A stretch of DNA of 64,000 bases, taken from assembly GCA_033239005.1 (NCBI GenBank), contig BSQZ01000034.1, forward strand, positions 5,531,001 through 5,595,000, read 5' to 3'. The stretch is from Lamellibrachia satsuma (lineage: Eukaryota; Annelida; Polychaeta; Sabellida; Siboglinidae). Both the position numbers and the translations under genes were made by a program. Under the pieces are notes generated by a model, which saw nothing but the letters and a program-made list of their open reading frames with translations, was not told where the DNA came from and searched no databases. Shown piece after piece: positions 59,361-64,000 of this stretch (position 1 is its first letter; each line of letters starts with the position of its first letter).

Positions 59361-59846
59361 TTTGGAACAGTGACAGCGGCTGGTAGAATAGGTAGAGAAA
59401 GACATCACATATGTCTTTGGAACAGTGACAGCGGCTGGTAGAATAGGTTGAGAAAGATATCACATATGTCTTCGGAACAGTGACAGCAGCTAATAGAATA
59501 TGTTGAGAAAGACATCACATATGTCTTTGGAACAGTGACAGCGGCTGGTAGAATAGGTTGAGAAAGACATCACATATGTCTTTGGAACAGTGACAGCGGC
59601 TGGTAGAATAGTTGGAGAAATACATCACATATGTCTTTGGAACAGTGACAGCGGCTGGTAGAATAGGTGGATAAAGACATCACATATGTCTTTGGAACAG
59701 TGACAGCGGCTGGTAGAATAGGTTGAGAAAGACATCACATATGTCTTTGGAACAGTGACAGCGGCTGGTAGAATAGGTGGATAAAGACATCACATATGTC
59801 TTTGGAACAGTGACAGCGGCTGGTAGAATAGGTGGACAAAGACATG
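59361..59846. repeat. 55-bp minisatellite, nine units
   Basis: TTTGGAACAGTGACAGCGGC starts at 59361, 59416, 59471, 59526, 59581 and so on to 59801. Each unit continues TGGTAGAATAGGTTGAGAAA and GACATCACATATGTC. The units are nearly identical and the period is exact. Confidence 0.96.
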
Positions 59847-60659
59847 CATTTCGCAAAAAACCGTGGGCAAAGTCGCACTGAACGGGTTATACAAATTGAG
59901 GTCGATTTTAAGTTTTAAATTGCTAATCTCTCTAGTACATATTCTATTCTCCTTTATTGGGTCCCATGTACATCCAGGGTTCCGTTGTGTACAGCTGTGA
60001 AACATCAACTTGGGAGCGTGCCTCTGAATCACGTCTATTAAGAGACAAACATTGCTCGCTCTGTTGACCTCGCGCTCTTTTCAGTAAACCAACGGTTGAG
60101 ACGAGCAACCGCTATGAGGGGTTCTAACAGCGAGGTTAGGGTTAACCATGACTGTAAAGTGTGTACACCAAACCGCAATCAAGTAACCGGAGAACCCTGG
60201 CGGCCCACCAACACCGAAAGCTTGTAAATCACAAACAATCCTCTTTCACAAACGTAAATCAAGAATACGTTTCAATAAAGCCGTCCTATAGTTCAGTTGG
60301 TGCAATGGTCTGGCGCCCCATCCGTTACGTGAGACCGCCAGGATATAATCGACAACTGTTTTCTCTTCTATGTAAGCGCAACAATTTATGTTTAAGATTG
60401 ATTATTTAAAAGGTTGATTTCCTTTTATTGTTTAGCCAAATGTGTTTGCATAGGCACTCAAAGTGCAAATGTATGCCACATTTCTTGAAGAAACCTGACA
60501 CGTATAGCATGGACCGACAAATGATAAATTTAAGTTACTATCATTTGTCATAACTTGGGGAACGATTGGCTTGTAAATTCTTATTGGTTGTGTTTGTGTA
60601 GATGTACAACATAAAACTGTATTGAAAACATTAGTTTGCAGAACGTGCTCTCACTCAAT
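59847..60659. other. Unannotated DNA with a tRNA-like stretch
   Basis: At 60283-60355, CCTATAGTTCAGTTGGTGCA and GGATATAATCGAC resemble a decayed tRNA or SINE head (A box fair, B box poor). Nothing else is recognised. Confidence 0.3.
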
Positions 60660-60925
<266 letters not shown>

Positions 60926-61729
60926 CACACGAGCGACATTTCAACGAAACATTTGCCAATGCAACTCGTTAGAGAATAGAATGGTAAGTGCACCTCTCAA
61001 GTAGGATCATACAGAATTGCTATTATTGTTAGTGAAGTTGACCAGCTCAAACCGCTGCTGCTGCTGATTTTAATTATCGCTAATCGATCTTCAATCGCCT
61101 TAGCTCGACCTGGACGTGGTTAGGTTGGGCGCTGCCCGCGTGAGCGGCACTTCGCCTTTGGTCAGTCTTTAGTGGCCACTCGAGCGTTCCACCGCTAATT
61201 TGGTTCACGGACCACATTCTCAAGTGATTGACCAAAACAACTTTAGCTTCATCAATTGTCTGGTAACCGGTTTAACTATAACCTTCATCAATACAGCAGT
61301 GCGTCATTGTCGTTGTTGGGATTGGGGTAATTTACTTACTTAGCTGCCAACGAATTGAAATAGTTCAAACAGATGGCATTATCGTCGACATTAAAGAGAC
61401 GACGATTACAACAAAGATGCAAGATCGTGTGTAATTGTTATTTCAATAGTTGAAGATTGTGTAAACCATGATTCAACTGCGTTCTACTGTAGTTGTGATT
61501 TCCGTAATCAACAATTAATAAAAACAGCACCTACTACGCTTGTTCACTGGACATATGACATTGTATTCCTGACCGCATAAGAAATTAACTTGTCGGGCTT
61601 GTCGCAACCGATCACAAACGATGCGTGTGCGCTATGAATATACCTACTCGACGCTATAATCCAATAATTTCCGTTGTCCATATACTTAAACCACAAGGAG
61701 GCCAACAATGCGCTTAGAGTGTCTGCTCT
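60926..61729. other. Unannotated DNA upstream of the CpG-rich stretch
   Basis: No gene recognised. Confidence 0.4.
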
Positions 61730-61983
61730 TCGGAACGAAGCCAAGTCGGTCGGTGAATGCGGCCTGCCCGAAATGTTGACGCCGTTTCGGTTGATGAGCG
61801 GCGCAAGGAGCCCGCGAGCCGCTGTGCGCGTGCGCGCCCGCAGAAAGTCATCTGCGCGAGACCCGTGCCGGCGCCAGTGTATCGTGAAAGCGCGTGTCGT
61901 GCTGGTGGACCGTTCACTACCACTGCACCAATAGGATACTATCGTTACTCGTATCGTGGGTCGTGTGATGGGTTGAGCACACG
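61730..61983 (+). promoter_or_regulatory. CpG-rich stretch, likely 5' leader or promoter
   Basis: A marked local rise in G+C and CpG (GCCGCTGTGCGCGTGCGCGC and neighbours near 61815-61840) in otherwise AT-rich DNA stands directly before a signal-peptide start codon. GC-rich frames on both strands here are probably shadows of an untranslated leader. Confidence 0.45.
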
Positions 61984-62074
61984 ATGAAACATCGATTGTG
62001 GCAGTGCATTTTGTTGGATATTTGTATACTTCAGTCGGCTCTCCTGCTCTGTGACGCCCGCAGGTATCGCTCCG
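61984..62074 (+). CDS. First coding exon of a secreted or membrane protein
   Basis: The ATG at 61984 (ACGATGA context, A at -3) begins a 30-codon exon. It has a basic start (MKHR), a hydrophobic core (CILLDICILQSALLLC) and a likely signal cleavage near CDA, then ARRYRS. It runs into a consensus donor, CCG|GTAAGTG, at 62074/62075, leaving phase 1. A CpG-rich stretch lies upstream. No matching acceptor exon is recognised in the remaining 1.9 kb, so the gene probably continues beyond the window. The encoded family cannot be told from 30 residues. Reading through the donor gives an unlikely 76-residue frame ending at 62214. Confidence 0.5.
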
Positions 62075-62214
62075 GTAAGTGTCTTCATTTGTTGATTGTT
62101 GTTGAATACACCCACTGCCTGATTGTCGAATGTGGTGGACGATTGTTTCTGGTTATCAAGTGTGTTCGTGCATTCACGTTGTATGAGTCTAAGACAGTGT
62201 TGTGTTCAAGGTAA

Positions 62215-62905
62215 AATACCAACAGATTTGTGAACTCGCATGATGAATGTATTTACTTGTCTATACTACTGTGGCTCTTAAGTCCCTTGCCGTGGGCACC
62301 ATATAAAAAGGCTAGCAACAGTTAGTGTCATGACAACATTCTTCTCATATGGTTTACCCCTAATACGCCCAGTGACAATTTTGTCTCAACGTTAACCCTA
62401 TTTCATAATCAGAACCAGATTATGTGCATTTTTTATCATAAACACCAACACAACTGTGAACATAGTACAGCGAAAGATCTTATTAACAACTAACACAAAC
62501 CCACGAATAAACAATTAAACACAGTAAACACACTGTTAACAGTGCATTGTGTATATAACATGTGTATAACATTACACATTGATATTTGGGTTCTTAAGTC
62601 TCATTTCTGCCCTGGATTCGGACGTTGCACTCCCTGCCTTGGTCATGTGGGGTCCGATATACATAATATCCATCGCGCCATTATTTCGGAAGGCAGTCCC
62701 TGCGCGGCTTCTGCGGCGGTGGCGTTCGGGGTCGTTACTTAATCATAACGCGATTTTGCTTTTAGAATTGATTGGCACACCTGTGTTTTCCCGAGGGCTT
62801 TGCACAGAGCCACATACTTCGTAGGATTGAACGTCTTGCACAATCCTAAGCATCGTCTATGATGTAGTATATGTGGGTATGCAGCTATGTATACGCATGC
62901 TATAA
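62215..62905. other. Probable intron, nothing recognised
   Basis: The frames at 62542-62824 are short, overlap each other and match no known family. Confidence 0.4.
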
Positions 62906-62908
62906 AGG

Positions 62909-63126
62909 CGTATTTCCCGGTTGAACGTCTCTCTGTGTTGGTGTTTACGTATATAAACATAATGTATTTCCCGGTTGAACGTCTCTCTGTGTTGGTGTTT
63001 ACGTATATAAACATAACGTATTTCCCGGTTGAACGTCTCTCTGTGTTGGTGTTTACGTATATAAACATAACGTATTTCCCGGTTGAACGTCTCTCTGTGT
63101 TGGTGTTTACGTATATAAACATAACG
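62909..63126. repeat. 54-bp minisatellite, four units
   Basis: CCGGTTGAACGTCTCTCTGT recurs every 54 bp at 62917, 62971, 63025 and 63079. The unit is 18 codons long and open on both strands, so 18-residue repeat frames appear (YFPVERLSVLVFTYINIT on plus). Probably non-coding. Confidence 0.93.
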
Positions 63127-63689
63127 TATATGCATAGCTTAGAGGGTCACGTAGGAGTAGAATAATATTAATAATAATAATAACAACATGTTATTCACGA
63201 TAAACCTTATAAAATATGCATTTTATCTTCCTAAGGGTCGTGATTTAAAAATATATAACCACTATATAAATACATATAAACAGTGTAGAGTCTAAGACTA
63301 AATAATGTTGTGAACTAGTAAAGTGTAAAATTTTATAAATATTCATTTAAAATATTAGCTAATATTGTTCCATATCTTCGGACCGGTGACGGCTATATTT
63401 GAGTTCGTGCTTGTGACATGTGCATGTCTCCTTTTGTGTGAGATCGAGTGAGACTGGCTGAAACATCTCACACACGTATTGTGGGGCGAGGTTTTTACTG
63501 ACTTGTGAACCAGTTGCGCTTGTGTGTACTGTCTGAAACCTGAAGGGTGGTAATGCTAACGAGGCATTGTAAATTGTATTCGAAAAATTTGCACATATTA
63601 CACAAAATGCCGATAAATCAGGTGCCAAGTTCGGACTCAAAACTCCCACCCCAACTGATTTAGCCCATAGCGAATTTGGTTCATTGATG
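63127..63689. other. Unannotated AT-rich DNA
   Basis: No gene recognised; the minus-strand frame 63359-63694 matches nothing known to me. Confidence 0.4.
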
Positions 63690-63897
63690 CTCAATACGGG
63701 GGGGGGGTAGAACGTTGGGGTCTCAATCGAGAGTACCCGGATTCGAATCCTTTTGCTGTCGTTTCGAAGATTTGGCGATTTCGTTCATCCCACGTTGCCA
63801 CAGTTCATTCAGCTGTATCAGTGAGTGCCTGGCTACATACAGAGGTGGATAGCGAATAGTATTCGTGCAGTAATTGCAGCGTAGCTGAATACTTCCC

Positions 63898-63900
<3 letters not shown>
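63690..63900 (+). mobile_element. tRNA-derived SINE
   Basis: A G run at about 63698 is followed by GTAGAACGTTGGGGTCTCAA and a strong B box (CCCGGATTCGAATCC). TCGTTTCGAAGATTTGGCGA then TTTCGTT follow, shared with the SINEs at 34333 and 41840. The A box is eroded by the G run. The body ends at a TA microsatellite. Confidence 0.7.
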
Positions 63901-63947
<47 letters not shown>

Positions 63948-63952
63948 GGTAC

Positions 63953-64000
<48 letters not shown>
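63901..64000. repeat. (TA)n microsatellites at the window end
   Basis: Two TA tracts (about 63900-63941 and 63955-64000) are separated by AAAAAGGTACGG. The second runs off the window. Confidence 0.97.

Noticed and set aside
60283..60355. Functional tRNA gene
   Set aside because: The A box is plausible, but the B box and acceptor-stem pairing are poor; a decayed SINE head is more likely.

Overview
This is AT-rich animal (metazoan) nuclear DNA. The evidence is GT-AG splice signals, TATA boxes, AATAAA poly(A) signals, a Patched-type multi-pass protein, a Ras-family GTPase with a C-terminal CaaX box, a CR1-type LINE with PHD-like and esterase domains, tRNA-derived SINEs, and very long TA and CA/CGCA microsatellites. 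There are no prokaryotic operons, rRNA genes or CRISPR arrays. The style fits a marine invertebrate, perhaps a lophotrochozoan such as a mollusc, or a lancelet; the sequence alone does not settle this.

Layout. 1-3605: a 2,502-bp direct repeat (one unit plus 1.1 kb of a second, almost identical), carrying a small element with inverted ends. 4221-4810: a TATA box and a 30-bp minisatellite that may encode a Ser/Pro decapeptide repeat. 6600-10965: a diverged segmental duplication (two copies plus a fragment), each ending in a relic of LINE reverse transcriptase. 11800-12655: a 60-bp repeat split by a 5'-truncated CR1 copy. 14640-16340: diverged tandem repeats. 16564-20364: the most striking gene, a 1266-residue protein with a glycine-zipper-like domain at each end and about 19 hydrophilic 50-residue repeats between, followed by decayed remains of a third domain copy. 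21250-24456: an old LINE (ORF1 and ORF2 pieces) and, on the other strand, a CR1 fragment.

24992-36157: two broken Patched-domain (PTCHD3-like) gene copies in head-to-head orientation. Between them are 1.4 kb of a 31-bp minisatellite, a pogo/Tigger-like MITE and a SINE. The rightward copy is preceded by five tandem copies of a 61-bp unit that ends in its splice acceptor, and its C-terminus runs into a 21-bp minisatellite. 39933-40598: an intact, intronless RASD/Rhes-like GTPase gene; a truncated pseudogene of it lies at 51794-51975. 41727-43505: a 44-bp minisatellite interrupted by a SINE with a 13-bp flanking repeat. About 45350-49614: the most complete CR1-type LINE, with both ORFs but several disabling mutations; a more diverged antisense copy is at 54638-56553. 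58381-58405: an ETS/NRF1-like promoter motif pair. 61984-62074: a signal-peptide first exon with a consensus splice donor next to a CpG-rich stretch, probably the 5' end of a secreted-protein gene whose other exons are not recognised here.

Few genes look functional: the repeat protein at 16.5 kb, the RASD-like GTPase, and possibly the secreted-protein exon at 62 kb. They do not form a pathway. The rest is mainly mobile-element debris, gene relics and tandem repeats, several of which have grown inside or against coding sequence.
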